Both the position numbers and the translations under genes were made by a program. Of a stretch of 64,000 nt of DNA, positions 1 to 8,273 are shown in pieces. Position 1 is the stretch's first letter, and the number at the start of each line of letters is the position of its first letter. The notes under the pieces were generated by a model, which was given only the letters and a program-made list of their open reading frames with translations, was not told where the DNA came from and ran no database searches. The DNA is from Planktothrix agardhii NIES-204 (GTDB lineage: Bacteria; Cyanobacteriota; Cyanobacteriia; Cyanobacteriales; Microcoleaceae). The DNA is taken from the NCBI GenBank assembly GCA_003609755.1, contig AP017991.1, positions 4,389,001-4,453,000 on the forward strand. The letters are read 5' to 3'.

Positions 1-371
1 CAACCTTCAGGAATGGTGAAACTCAGAGTCATTACCTCCCCATTCCAAATGGTAGACGCCACTTGACTCAGGGACTGGGTAGGAGCTAGGGAATAGCTTC
101 CCGCTTTAAAATCTCCTTGGGGGTTTTGGAAGATTAACCACCGCGCCCATAGTCTCCAAGCCAAATCAGAACGAATTAATCCCGCCGCCTTCAAATCTTC
201 ACCAATTTGCTGACTGGAAGTTCCGGCTGGAATCAGGATTTTGACGCTGTTTCCCTGACCCTGGGGCGCGGCACTGGCCCAACTCCACCAAGCCCAACCT
301 TGCCATCCTAAGAATCCCCAAATAATCGGCAGAATTAGAAGGTAAAAAAATCCCTTAGAAAACCGTTTCAT
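1..371 (-). CDS. mltG: MltG-type endolytic murein transglycosylase, N-terminal part
   Basis: Minus-strand gene that starts with ATG at 369-371 and runs off the left edge, so only about 123 N-terminal residues are visible. They read as a short basic start (MKRFSKGFF), one hydrophobic segment rich in Trp (about residues 8-30), then the LysM-like YceG region with VKILIPAGTSSQQIGEDLKA and later TLSFTIPEG. This matches the MltG/YceG family, an inner-membrane enzyme that cuts nascent peptidoglycan strands and sets glycan length. The catalytic Glu lies beyond the window edge and cannot be checked. It is downstream of ruvX and the DUF3727 gene in the same orientation, a gene order I associate with cyanobacteria. 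Confidence 0.9.
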   Translation of the reverse strand, partial: MKRFSKGFFYLLILPIIWGFLGWQGWAWWSWASAAPQGQGNSVKILIPAGTSSQQIGEDLKAAGLIRSDLAWRLWARWLIFQNPQGDFKAGSYSLAPTQSLSQVASTIWNGEVMTLSFTIPEG

Positions 372-521
372 GGTTTGTTTATTTTGAGGTTTTTTCTGTT
401 TTGTGTTTGCAATTCCCAAGCTAATTCTCCATAATTAAAATTTTAATAAAAACTGAAGTTATGTGAATTAAATTATTAGAAAAGATCTGCTCACAAAAAA
501 GTAGAAACAGATCTAAATCCT

Positions 522-1118
522 TTAATCTAAAGCATCAAAAAGTTGATCTTCAATTAGGGGTAAAAGAGGTTCTAACCTTTTAAATTCTTCGGGGGATAGT
601 TGTTTATATTCTCCTCCTTCATTGGTTTTAGCCAGAATAAAAAATGGATCGGCTGGGGTATAAATACCATATTCCTGTTCCTCATGGTAAAAACTGGCTA
701 ACCAGAGCAGTTCCTCATATTCTTGTTCATCGGGTTCAGCAGAATCGAGATCCAGATTCGAGTCTCCATCATCGGGAAAATCCGGTAATTCTCCGGCTGC
801 GGTTAGGGTAATTCCTGTTCGCTTTAGATCCAAATTGTGTTCTGCTAAAACCGCTTTAGCCGTTTTAAAAATACTGTCAATTTCTTCTTCTGATTCCACC
901 GGAACTGCGGATTCATCATCATCCTCATCGTCATTCCAAGTTAGAATTTCGATTGGTGAGTCCACAGGTAGCAGTAATCCATAATCTTGACCTTCTAACT
1001 CAATTGAGGATTGTAAGACGCAAACCAGCGATCGCCCCTGTTCATCCGTCAGGGTCACGGTCACTTGTTCTTCCTCAGAACGTCCATTTCCTTCAGAAAA
1101 TTTAGGTGGGAACATCAT
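522..1118 (-). CDS. DUF3727 domain protein
   Basis: A 198-residue acidic, soluble protein with no signal peptide or membrane segment. It is made of two similar halves: residues about 15-65 (VTVTLTDEQGRSLVCVL, then YGLLLPVDSPIEIL) and about 135-195 (ELLWLASFYHEEQEYGIY, then TPADPFFILAK), separated by an Asp/Glu-rich linker. This is the DUF1292-like/DUF3727 arrangement found between ruvX and mltG in cyanobacteria. The function is unknown. The second codon is also ATG, so the start may be one residue later. A 77-bp spacer separates it from ruvX upstream, and a 150-bp spacer separates it from mltG downstream. Confidence 0.85.
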   Translation of the reverse strand: MMFPPKFSEGNGRSEEEQVTVTLTDEQGRSLVCVLQSSIELEGQDYGLLLPVDSPIEILTWNDDEDDDESAVPVESEEEIDSIFKTAKAVLAEHNLDLKRTGITLTAAGELPDFPDDGDSNLDLDSAEPDEQEYEELLWLASFYHEEQEYGIYTPADPFFILAKTNEGGEYKQLSPEEFKRLEPLLPLIEDQLFDALD

Positions 1119-1177
1119 TTATATCGTACTATTTTTAACCATATTAAACGTTACTGGTAACAAGTGTCAGTCATCAG

Positions 1178-1207
1178 TTCATTACCCATTACCCATTACC
1201 CATTCCC
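1178..1207. repeat. CATTACC tandem array at the 3' end of ruvX
   Basis: Four head-to-tail copies of a seven-base unit (CATTACC, last copy CATTCCC) lie across the end of ruvX. Read on the minus strand, the array encodes the last Gly-Asn-Gly residues and the TAA stop. The same unit recurs inside the STAND gene at 33123-33200. Confidence 0.85.
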
Positions 1208-1636
1208 TTGTCTCCTCTGGTCTAACCATTGTTGCAAAATCAAGGCGGCGGCTTTGCGGTCAATCATGCTTTTATTACGAGAGAGAGAAATATTGTCCGC
1301 AATCATTAATTGTTCGGCTTGATAGGAGGTCAGACGTTCATCTACATATTCCAGGGGTAAATTCAAGCCATGGGCTAACCTTTGAGCATAGTTTTGGGTA
1401 TATTTAGCCTGAGAACCCAAGGAACCGTCGAGATGATAGGGTAAACCTGCCACTAATAACTGTACTTGTCTGTGCTCTACCAGGTCTTGAAATTGAGCGA
1501 TATCATGGGTAAAAGAACGCCGCAGAATTGTAGTGAGTCCGGTGGCAATTAAGCCCGTACCATCACAACCGGCGACTCCAATGCGTTTGCGACCAATATC
1601 TAATCCCAAGGCGGAAATAAACAGGGATTTTCCCAT
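1196..1636 (-). CDS. ruvX: Holliday junction resolvase-like RuvX/YqgF
   Basis: A 146-residue RNase-H-fold protein of the YqgF/RuvX family, linked to pre-16S rRNA 5'-end processing and proposed to resolve Holliday junctions. Visible motifs are the N-terminal acidic strand ALGLDIGRKRIGVA (catalytic Asp about residue 14), LLVAGLPYHLDGSLGSQA in the middle, YVDERLTSYQAE (second acidic site) and the C-terminal IDRKAAALILQQWL (third Asp). Length is normal for the family. It begins 2 bp after the stop of the GNAT gene, so the two are co-transcribed. The extreme C-terminus (QGNG) and the stop codon come from a dispersed tandem repeat. Confidence 0.93.
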   Translation of the reverse strand: MGKSLFISALGLDIGRKRIGVAGCDGTGLIATGLTTILRRSFTHDIAQFQDLVEHRQVQLLVAGLPYHLDGSLGSQAKYTQNYAQRLAHGLNLPLEYVDERLTSYQAEQLMIADNISLSRNKSMIDRKAAALILQQWLDQRRQGNG

Positions 1637-1638
1637 AA

Positions 1639-2850
1639 TTACACAGGATCAGACGGTAAATCTAAGGACTTTTGGGTTGAGTTTTTCGGGTCTAATTCCG
1701 GTGTTTCCGAGATCCCCTCCACCGTAGATTTTTGCACGGGAGAAGGCTGTTTTACCGTTGGCCCCAACCAAGAGATATGCGTGGGTACGGGTTTATGGGC
1801 GGGTTGCCAACTAGGTAGGACATCGGATAATTGCAACCCTTCCAGGGAAGATTTAGATTCCCGTAATTTATGCCAAACGGAACGGGACATTAATAAGGTA
1901 TGTTCCACCCGTGCGGCCCCAATTTTTTCTAAATAGGCTTCTCTTTCGGGTTGATAGTCAGCCGATGCTAATTTTAGGGACGCAGGGCCAAATTCCTGGG
2001 CTAAATGGGCCATCTGGGATAGCAATTCGGGGTAAAGCCAGGTATAGGCCGGATGCACGGTTAACTCAGCAACATGGGGTTGGCGACCATCACGGGATAA
2101 CTGGACTTGAAAATAACCAATTGCCGCTTTCCGTTGGGGTTCAAACACATAACCACTAACCTGTTCACTCCGACTAAACCATTGTTTGATCCCATCTACA
2201 ATTGCCTGAACAAAACTGGTTTTAAAATCTAAAATATGACGGTCAAATACTTGTCGCAACAACGGAGGCATGGAAACCGTATCTAGTTGATATAGTAGTT
2301 GAGCATCTGCATTACTAACGGGTAAGAGGTTGGGTAAATCGGGTTGAGAATTCGCCAAGGTTTGTAGCAATTCCGGTTCCACTACCCAATAGGTGATTTG
2401 AGCTAAGGGTTGAAACCCATTTTGCCGATAGAGAGCCATCAAACTGCTATCATTAACATTAACTTCTAATAGCCAGGTTCGTGCTTCCCAAAGGGTTTCA
2501 AAACAATAACGTAACAGTTGTGAACCGATACTGCTGTGATCATTTAATTGATCTACAAATATTCGATCAATTCGCCAAGTGCTGCGGGTGGTGTTGAAAG
2601 GAGACACTTTAATCATCCCTAAAACTTGCCCGAACTGTTCAGCAATATAGGCATTAAATAAATTTTGACAGGGGTTAGGAAACCAACTTAAAAATTTTAG
2701 CAACCCATACCACCGACGCAGGTATTCTAACTCCTGGGCTAACACCGTATCATCAGCTTGGTCATATAGCTTTTCAACCGCCTCTAAGTCCCGGTATTGA
2801 AACGGGCGAATATTAAACTGGTTTTGATTTTGGGAAAGAAATAAATTCAT
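1639..2850 (-). CDS. GNAT-family N-acetyltransferase
   Basis: A 403-residue soluble protein. Residues about 13-165 form a GNAT fold: FNIRPFQYRDLEAVEKLYDQA, then FGQVLGMIKVSPF, then WRIDRIFVDQ leading into the acetyl-CoA loop region IGSQLLRYCFETLW and YRQNGFQPLAQITYWVV. Residues about 210-330 look like a second, more diverged GNAT-like half (AIGYFQVQLSRDG, HVAELTVHPAYTWLYPELL). The last 60 residues are Pro/Ser-rich and probably disordered. The substrate is unknown. It is immediately upstream of ruvX (2-bp gap), which suggests one transcript for GNAT, ruvX, DUF3727 and mltG. Confidence 0.8.
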   Translation of the reverse strand: MNLFLSQNQNQFNIRPFQYRDLEAVEKLYDQADDTVLAQELEYLRRWYGLLKFLSWFPNPCQNLFNAYIAEQFGQVLGMIKVSPFNTTRSTWRIDRIFVDQLNDHSSIGSQLLRYCFETLWEARTWLLEVNVNDSSLMALYRQNGFQPLAQITYWVVEPELLQTLANSQPDLPNLLPVSNADAQLLYQLDTVSMPPLLRQVFDRHILDFKTSFVQAIVDGIKQWFSRSEQVSGYVFEPQRKAAIGYFQVQLSRDGRQPHVAELTVHPAYTWLYPELLSQMAHLAQEFGPASLKLASADYQPEREAYLEKIGAARVEHTLLMSRSVWHKLRESKSSLEGLQLSDVLPSWQPAHKPVPTHISWLGPTVKQPSPVQKSTVEGISETPELDPKNSTQKSLDLPSDPV

Positions 2851-2895
2851 TGGATGAAGTCGGGTAAAGAATCACCGTTCGCTTATCTTGGTTAT

Positions 2896-4104
2896 CTATA
2901 AAGGGCGAATTAGCACCAGTGGGGTTTGCTCATCGGCATTTCCGGCGGGATTACCCCTTAAAGCTTGCTCGATCAAAGCCGTGGAAAGACCGGAGGTTGC
3001 CGCTAATATTTTAACCGCTTTTAAATCGTTTACGTCTACAATTGCCGCTCCTAACCCCGTTTCTTTTTGTAGGGTGTTAACCACGTTTTGAGGATCATCT
3101 GGCCCTAAGACAATAAATTGATCATAAGGTGGTAAAGTTCCGGTGACATCATCAATCAATCGGGCCTGCTCACCCGCTAATTGATAGAATACCCCTGGTT
3201 TCCCTAGAAGTTTGGCTATAGTTCCCACCACAATAGCAAATAATACCCGGACTGATCCGACCTGATTGACTAAGGTTTGCATTCCGCAGGCTGTGGCTAA
3301 ACTGGAAGTAGGCATGAAGAAATAACAAACCCGTTGGGCTACCCATCCCGGCTTGATTTGGCTAGGATGGTAAAATCGCCCCTGCATTAAAGCGACCGGG
3401 GTTTCTCCCAAGGTGACAATATCCCCGGCTTGAGCATGGGGAAGCACATACCTTTTAATCACCTCGACGGGATCATCAATATGGGTTAATAAATGGGTAC
3501 GAATCGGATAAACTTCGGCAACCCCTTCTACAACTCGTTTATTGGGGATAACTGCCGGATCGGGATATTGTAGAGGTAGGACAAGGTGGCGAACTTTGGG
3601 GATACGTCCCTGTGGCCCGTAGGTCATGTACTTAACTTTCACCCAGGCCGATTGTAAGGCTTTTAGATCAGTCCCTTCGATTTCAATTAAAACTTTAATT
3701 CTGGTGGTTTTTTGGGCTTTAACAATATAGCCAAACCAATAGTTATCTTCCCTAGCACCTGCATCAATATGGGCGGGAATGACTTTAATTGTATGGTTAA
3801 TCCCGTCTAAACTCGCTTTAGACAAAAGGGTTAATTGGGCACTGACTTCCGGTATCATGATCTCCAGATTTGATGTCAGATTCTGGAATTCCATTTCTCC
3901 CCGCAAGACATAATGGCGGTTGTCGGATAAATCCAGATTCCATTCTCCCCGCGTCAGTTCGAGTTGATTCCCCGGACGCAGACGATATTGAATTTCTAGC
4001 CCCAATGTTCCTAAACCCAGTAAAACCAATGCGGCTGTTGTTACCAGGCTCAAACCTCCTGCCATTACACCACTTCCCCTTTTAAATGTGCGTAGTTGAT
4101 GCAA
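2896..4104 (-). CDS. F420-0:gamma-glutamyl ligase-like protein
   Basis: A 402-residue protein with one N-terminal membrane anchor (about residues 16-36, rich in Leu/Val/Gly), followed by a beta-rich region (residues 40-160) and a CofE-like region (about 190-400) with GDIVTLGETPVALMQGR, a typical CofE motif, and a C-terminal DVNDLKAVKILAATSGLS. Cyanobacterial homologues are annotated as coenzyme F420-0:L-glutamate ligase-like, but most cyanobacteria are not known to make F420 by this route, so the true substrate is unknown. Its 3' end is 45 bp upstream of the GNAT gene start, so it may lead that operon. Assignment is by recognised motif; an unrelated amide ligase function is possible. Confidence 0.65.
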   Translation of the reverse strand: MHQLRTFKRGSGVMAGGLSLVTTAALVLLGLGTLGLEIQYRLRPGNQLELTRGEWNLDLSDNRHYVLRGEMEFQNLTSNLEIMIPEVSAQLTLLSKASLDGINHTIKVIPAHIDAGAREDNYWFGYIVKAQKTTRIKVLIEIEGTDLKALQSAWVKVKYMTYGPQGRIPKVRHLVLPLQYPDPAVIPNKRVVEGVAEVYPIRTHLLTHIDDPVEVIKRYVLPHAQAGDIVTLGETPVALMQGRFYHPSQIKPGWVAQRVCYFFMPTSSLATACGMQTLVNQVGSVRVLFAIVVGTIAKLLGKPGVFYQLAGEQARLIDDVTGTLPPYDQFIVLGPDDPQNVVNTLQKETGLGAAIVDVNDLKAVKILAATSGLSTALIEQALRGNPAGNADEQTPLVLIRPL

Positions 4105-4336
4105 ACCGATATCGGATTTGCACTCCCATCCTACCGCAGCAAGTCTATTCTAAAATTCTTAAGTTAAATTACAAAAACAACCTATAGGTGAACCAAAGTA
4201 TTAATAAGACTTATCCCATAGGGATATCAGGGGGAGAGTACAACTAATCTAGCACAAAAGGGTATATCCTTATTTAAAGATTTGTAAAATTCACCCAAAA
4301 CGCTTGACGTATCTTAATACTTTTTCAAGGAGTCCC
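4105..4336. promoter_or_regulatory. Divergent intergenic region upstream of cruF
   Basis: A 232-bp AT-rich spacer between two divergently transcribed genes; it must hold promoters for both. Near its right end is AAGGAG at 4327-4332, well placed as a ribosome binding site for the cruF ATG at 4337. I see no clear -35/-10 pair, repeat or stable hairpin. Confidence 0.4.
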
Positions 4337-5257
4337 ATGAAGCACGAGTCAATTGCGGAAAGATTTTGCCTCACGGCTCACGTTGTGTCAACCCTATTTG
4401 GATTAGCGGGGTTATTGTTTATTCTCCCTAACCCTGAACTGGTCGCTAATTTACCTCCGATGGGGATGAATATTTTCGTCTGGAGTATGGCGACCGGAGG
4501 CGTAGCCTATATTGTGTTTGGGGCGGCGACCCTGGCATTATATGGCTATAGGACTTTAGGGTTAGGAACAACCTTAGCCTTTATGATTCCATCCCTATTC
4601 TTATCCCTATCCAGTGAACTTTTAGGAACTAGCACCGGATTTCCCTTTGGTCATTATCAATATTTGAGTGGTTTAGGTTATAAAATCGCCGGACTGGTTC
4701 CCTTCACCATTCCCTTATCTTGGTTCTATATGGGCTTAACTTGCTATTTGTTAGCCCGGGCAGGTTTAAAATTAAAAATGGGAGATAGTTGGGTACGTCA
4801 ACTTTCAGCCTTGGCATTAGGGGCTATATTACTAACAGCTTGGGACTTAGTATTAGACCCAGCCATGAGTCAAGCTACTTTTCCTTTTTGGCAATTTCAA
4901 GAAGTTGGTGAATTTTTTGGAATGCCCTATCGTAATTTAGCTGGATGGATGGGAACGGGCTTTATTTTTATGAGCGTTGGGGCATTTTTATGGCGCAGAA
5001 CTCCGATTGCTTTATCTCGCTCCCAATTAACTTTACCCCTAATTGTTTATATCACTAATTTCTTCTTTGGAGCGGCGATTACCGTTGTCGAATTAGATAC
5101 CCGCTTCCTATTTCCCGTGGCTTTAAGTATTCTATTTGGAGTAGTTCCAGCGATCATTTTCTGGTGGAATGCTAAACCCTCTTTAGATACTATGGAAAGT
5201 TTATTATCTAGTGATAATATTACTACTCCCTCAGCCGTTGAAGTGGTTGCAAAGTAA
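4337..5257 (+). CDS. cruF: Gamma-carotene 1'-hydroxylase CruF (carotenoid 1,2-hydratase)
   Basis: A 306-residue polytopic membrane protein of the carotenoid-biosynthesis DUF422 type. It adds water across the 1',2' double bond of gamma-carotene-type carotenoids, a step toward myxoxanthophyll. About seven to eight hydrophobic segments are visible, with family-typical SSELLGTSTGFPFGHYQY, LVPFTIPLSWFYMGL, TAWDLVLDPAMSQATFPFW and PYRNLAGWMGTGFIF. ATG 4337 was chosen over the TTG at 4304 because AAGGAG sits four bases before it. The next gene encodes the CruG-type glycosyltransferase, the known partner. An intrinsic terminator follows at 5275. Confidence 0.9.
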   Translation: MKHESIAERFCLTAHVVSTLFGLAGLLFILPNPELVANLPPMGMNIFVWSMATGGVAYIVFGAATLALYGYRTLGLGTTLAFMIPSLFLSLSSELLGTSTGFPFGHYQYLSGLGYKIAGLVPFTIPLSWFYMGLTCYLLARAGLKLKMGDSWVRQLSALALGAILLTAWDLVLDPAMSQATFPFWQFQEVGEFFGMPYRNLAGWMGTGFIFMSVGAFLWRRTPIALSRSQLTLPLIVYITNFFFGAAITVVELDTRFLFPVALSILFGVVPAIIFWWNAKPSLDTMESLLSSDNITTPSAVEVVAK

Positions 5258-5274
5258 GCATTAAGATTTAAAGA

Positions 5275-5299
5275 GGATGGGTAAAGCCCATCCTTTTTT
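5275..5299 (+). terminator. Intrinsic terminator after cruF
   Basis: GGATGGG (5275-5281), a 5-base loop, CCCATCC (5287-5293), then six T. This perfect 7-bp GC-rich stem with a T run begins 17 bp after the cruF stop. It should stop or attenuate read-through into cruG. Confidence 0.85.
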
Positions 5300-5374
5300 A
5301 TGGGAATATATTTAATTATCCTGCTTTGTGTCTTTGTACCTTTGTGTTTCCTATTCCCTTTTATACTAATTTTA

Positions 5375-6604
5375 ATGTTGAATCTAACTTTATTAACAAT
5401 TCCTGATTTTTTACAGACTAATTCCTGGGTTATATTATTTTTTGGGGTGATATTACTGTTACAAATCCCCGCCACAATAATTTTATTATCTCGGTTATTA
5501 AAAGGAGCGATTCGGGTTCCCCCTCTACAACCACAAAACCCGACTTTAGAACTCTTTGGAACGGTGAGTATTGTGGTTCCTACCTTGAATGAAGCCGTCC
5601 GGGTAACGCCCTGTTTAGAAGGGCTAACACGGCAAAGTTATGAAGTCCGAGAAATCTTAATTGTTGATAGTCATTCCCAAGATGGAACCCAGGATATTAT
5701 TAAACAATTCGCTAAATCAGATCCGAGATTTAGACTGATTTTAGATGATCCTTTACCTCCCGAATGGGTGGGTCGTCCTTGGGCTTTAAATACGGGTTTT
5801 TTAAATAGTTCTGAAAAAAGTGAATGGATTTTAGGCATTGATGCGGATACTATACCACAACCGGGTTTAGTGGCGAGTGTGGTGAAAACTGCGATCGCAA
5901 ATCAATATGATTTATTATCATTATCCTGTAAGTTTATTCTCAAATATCCGGGGGAATTGTGGTTACAACCTGCCCTATTAATGACTTTAGTTTATCGGTT
6001 TGGATCACCGGATTTATCGCCACAAAAACCCGAACGGGTGATGGCAAATGGTCAGTGTTTTTTATGTCGGCGTTCAGTATTAGAAAAAGTGGGAGGATAT
6101 TCTAGTGCTAAAAATTCCTTTTGTGATGATGTAACTTTAGCTAGAAATATTGCTCAACAGGGTTTTAAAGTCGGGTTTTTAGATGGCGCCAATGTGTTAA
6201 CGGTTAGAATGTATGATGGATTAAAAGATACTTGGGAAGGTTGGGGGCGATCGCTCGATCTCAAAGATGCTTGTTCTAAAACTCAACTCTGGGGAGATTT
6301 ATTTCTCTTATTAGCAGTTCAGGCTTTACCCTTACCTTTATTACTAATTAATTTAGGCTTTTCCTCTAGTCTATCCTTACCCGGTTTTTTGAGTTCAATG
6401 CTATTAGGATTAAACGGTTTTTTAGTGTTTTTACGAATAATATTAACCGCCGCAATTTCTTTATCCTATGATTTGAGTCAAGCTCAAATGCCTTGGGTAT
6501 TTTGGTTATCTCCCCTAGCTGATCCAGTCGCCGTATTAAGATTATGGATATCAGCAACCCAGACTCAAATTCAATGGCGAGGGAGAACTTATGAAAAGAA
6601 TTAA
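5375..6604 (+). CDS. cruG: Carotenoid 2'-O-glycosyltransferase CruG
   Basis: A GT2-family membrane glycosyltransferase that would attach a sugar to the 2'-hydroxyl of myxol-type carotenoids. Two N-terminal hydrophobic segments precede the GT-A domain: VSIVVPTLNEAVRVTPCLEG, then LIVDSHSQDGTQDI, the metal-binding GIDADTIPQPG, and NGQCFLCRRSVLEKVGGY, with CDDVTLARNI and the WEGWGRSLDLKD region that replaces the QxxRW box. Two to three C-terminal membrane segments follow. An upstream ATG at 5300 is in frame but lies directly on the T run of the cruF terminator, so I prefer ATG 5375 (410 residues). The gene order cruF-cruG supports the assignment. Confidence 0.85.
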   Translation: MLNLTLLTIPDFLQTNSWVILFFGVILLLQIPATIILLSRLLKGAIRVPPLQPQNPTLELFGTVSIVVPTLNEAVRVTPCLEGLTRQSYEVREILIVDSHSQDGTQDIIKQFAKSDPRFRLILDDPLPPEWVGRPWALNTGFLNSSEKSEWILGIDADTIPQPGLVASVVKTAIANQYDLLSLSCKFILKYPGELWLQPALLMTLVYRFGSPDLSPQKPERVMANGQCFLCRRSVLEKVGGYSSAKNSFCDDVTLARNIAQQGFKVGFLDGANVLTVRMYDGLKDTWEGWGRSLDLKDACSKTQLWGDLFLLLAVQALPLPLLLINLGFSSSLSLPGFLSSMLLGLNGFLVFLRIILTAAISLSYDLSQAQMPWVFWLSPLADPVAVLRLWISATQTQIQWRGRTYEKN

Positions 6605-6676
6605 AACCCCAAAATTGATGATAAATTCTTGATTATCTGGATTTTTTTCCAAGTCTAATTTTGTGTTTGCAAATAA

Positions 6677-7116
6677 TTGTTAAGTCTTAGAAAACTGTCC
6701 TTGCATCGTGTTTCTAAAGTTTTATATTTTGCAGATAAGGAACACTTAGAAAGATATGGGAGACTTATTTTTGGCGATATAGCAGTTGCCGCATCTATTA
6801 GGACATTCTTGAAAACTAAAAGCTGCTCATAGTAAGTATTTACAAGAGTGCCCATTGCCTATTCCCTATTGCCTCTTGCTATAGCTATTACGCCATGAAA
6901 CATGGCCCCGTACCAAGTCGGATTTATGATTTACTGAAATTAGTGCGTGGAGATTTGTCTCCTAGCTTTCAGCCGCCGAGAGAAATATCTGAACAGGTTC
7001 TTCATGCTTTCAAGATAGTTGATAAGCATGACATCAAAAAACTAAACAGTGGAAAATATTTTATGTGCAATCTTGTCGCCATACAGCGAATACATAAAAA
7101 CAGAATTTTAAAATAG
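6677..7116 (+). pseudogene. Panacea-domain (SocA-like, DUF4065) gene split by a MITE
   Basis: Two fragments of one coding sequence. The left part (6677-6779) reads LSLHRVSKVLYFADKEHLER then YGRLIFGD; the right part (6882-7116) reads SYYAMKHGPVPSRIYDLLK then LVRGD. Joining them after removing the 102-bp element and one TA restores the reading frame exactly and gives the classic Panacea motif FADKxH...FGDSYYAMKHGPVPS. Panacea domains act as antitoxins or proteolysis adaptors in toxin-antitoxin pairs. The 5' end is also decayed (in-frame TAA at 6674), and the C-terminus after KIVDKHDIKKL looks degenerate. No partner toxin is recognisable nearby. Confidence 0.85.
6780..6881. mobile_element. 102-bp MITE with TA target duplication
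   Basis: The insert begins TAGCAGTTGC and ends TTGCTA, giving a TAGCA terminal inverted repeat, and it is flanked by TA at 6778-6779 and 6882-6883. The TA duplication is typical of IS630/Tc1-mariner-type transposition. It has no coding capacity. The right end carries the CCTATTCCCTATTGCCTCTTGC sequence type seen as loose arrays elsewhere in the window. The boundaries come from restoring the broken Panacea frame. Confidence 0.75.
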
Positions 7117-7236
7117 GGCGATCGCTAAATATTGAACTTTGGACAAAATTAAAACCATATAAAATTCTCCCCCATTATGAGGAAGAACTTTACTAAATCA
7201 GCGCTTGATAATAAACAATCAACGGTCAGCAAACTG

Positions 7237-7507
7237 CTAGTTAACTCGTTCCAACTGCCAGAGAATTTGATTACCTTCTCGCCGCACTCTGGATACTTCC
7301 CAATTGCGCCAGGCCCAGTTATCCCCTCGACTGGTCACAGCACTAGCATTAATATCCATGAGATCGGCCAGTTCGGAAACTACTGATTAAGTAGCCCTTG
7401 GTAGCAATTTCATCAGCAATATGCAGGGTTTCGATCAAATTGCGAAGTTGGTTCACCCTAACCTCGCGCGGTAGGTTTTCTAGTGAATCATTAATTAAGT
7501 CAGTCAT
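7237..7507 (-). pseudogene. Small conserved cyanobacterial protein, single-base frameshift
   Basis: The minus-strand ORF starts at ATG 7505-7507 (MTDLINDSLENLPREVRVNQ) and reads to ATKGYLISS, where the frame is lost. In the next frame it continues ELADLMDINASAVTSRGDNW, then AWRNWEVSRVRREGNQILWQ, then LERVN and stop at 7237. Deleting one base in the AAA at 7377-7379 joins the two into an 89-residue protein. It resembles short cyanobacterial proteins of unknown function with a helix-turn-helix-like N-terminal half. It could be a true pseudogene, a sequencing error or a programmed slip; the total length of 271 bp fits one extra base. Confidence 0.7.
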
Positions 7508-7568
7508 GGCAAGATCTCAGACAGCAAGATTAGAGTCTATCACACAGCCTGTTAAGAAAAGGTTTAGT

Positions 7569-8186
7569 TCACACGGTTTCCTCAATTAACCCAGGGGGCG
7601 GGGTAATTTCAATCCGTTTTTGTTCTAAATCCACAATGGGAACAATCTCTTTAACAAAGGGAATTAAAACCGTAGGTAGGGGTTTAGGTTTACGTTTCTT
7701 TTTAGATTTACGATGAATTCCCTCTGGAATTGGTTCAGAAACGAGAGTATCTTGGGTGGAAGTTGGGGAATTTAACTCGACTTCGAGTAAATCATTCCCG
7801 GCTGAAATCACATCTATGACTTTTCCAATCACTTCCGCCTTTCTTTGGTCGAAGACTTCCAACCCAATTAAATCTAAAACATAAAATTCGCCTTCCTCTA
7901 AATAGGGACGATCTTGATCAGTAATCAACAAGGGACAGCCCTGTAACGCCTCCGCCTGATTTCGATCTTCAATTCCTTCAATTTCCACCACATAAATGCC
8001 TTTACTGGGCATTAAATAGCCGCCCAAAAATTCCACGGGTTCAGGTTCAGTTTGTCCGGGATGTAATAACCAGCGCTGTCCAGGTTCAATAAATCGTTCA
8101 GGAAAATCCGAATTGGGATAAACCCGTACTTCTCCTGTTAACCCGTGAGCCGCAACAATAGTCCCGATCTCGATCCACTCAGACAT
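7569..8186 (-). CDS. rimM: Ribosome maturation factor RimM
   Basis: A 205-residue soluble protein that binds ribosomal protein S19 and helps mature the 30S head. Residues 3-90 form the RimM N-domain (IEIGTIVAAHGLTGEVRVYP, GYLMPSKGIYVVEIEGI, EALQGCPLLI). The PRC-barrel part follows (EFYVLDLIGLEVFD, IGKVIDVISAGNDLLEVEL, VLIPFVKEIVPIVDLEQKRI, ending PPPGL). A Lys/Arg-rich insertion (RKSKKKRKPKP, about residues 158-168) sits in the barrel and makes the protein slightly longer than usual. It is divergent from the TPR membrane-protein gene. Confidence 0.95.
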   Translation of the reverse strand: MSEWIEIGTIVAAHGLTGEVRVYPNSDFPERFIEPGQRWLLHPGQTEPEPVEFLGGYLMPSKGIYVVEIEGIEDRNQAEALQGCPLLITDQDRPYLEEGEFYVLDLIGLEVFDQRKAEVIGKVIDVISAGNDLLEVELNSPTSTQDTLVSEPIPEGIHRKSKKKRKPKPLPTVLIPFVKEIVPIVDLEQKRIEITPPPGLIEETV

Positions 8187-8273
8187 GATAATATTTCTTA
8201 ATTCTTGCTGTTCTTCAATAATTTGATCCTGGGGATCTCCAATTTGGATTTCCTCAATTCACGCTTGGATGAT

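Noticed and set aside
6655-6855. 66-codon minus-strand ORF between cruG and rimM
   Set aside because: It is antisense to the Panacea remnant, which has clear family motifs, and it runs into the MITE.
7177-7386. Plus-strand ORF of 69 codons
   Set aside because: It is antisense to the frameshifted small gene at 7237-7507, which has coherent coding content.
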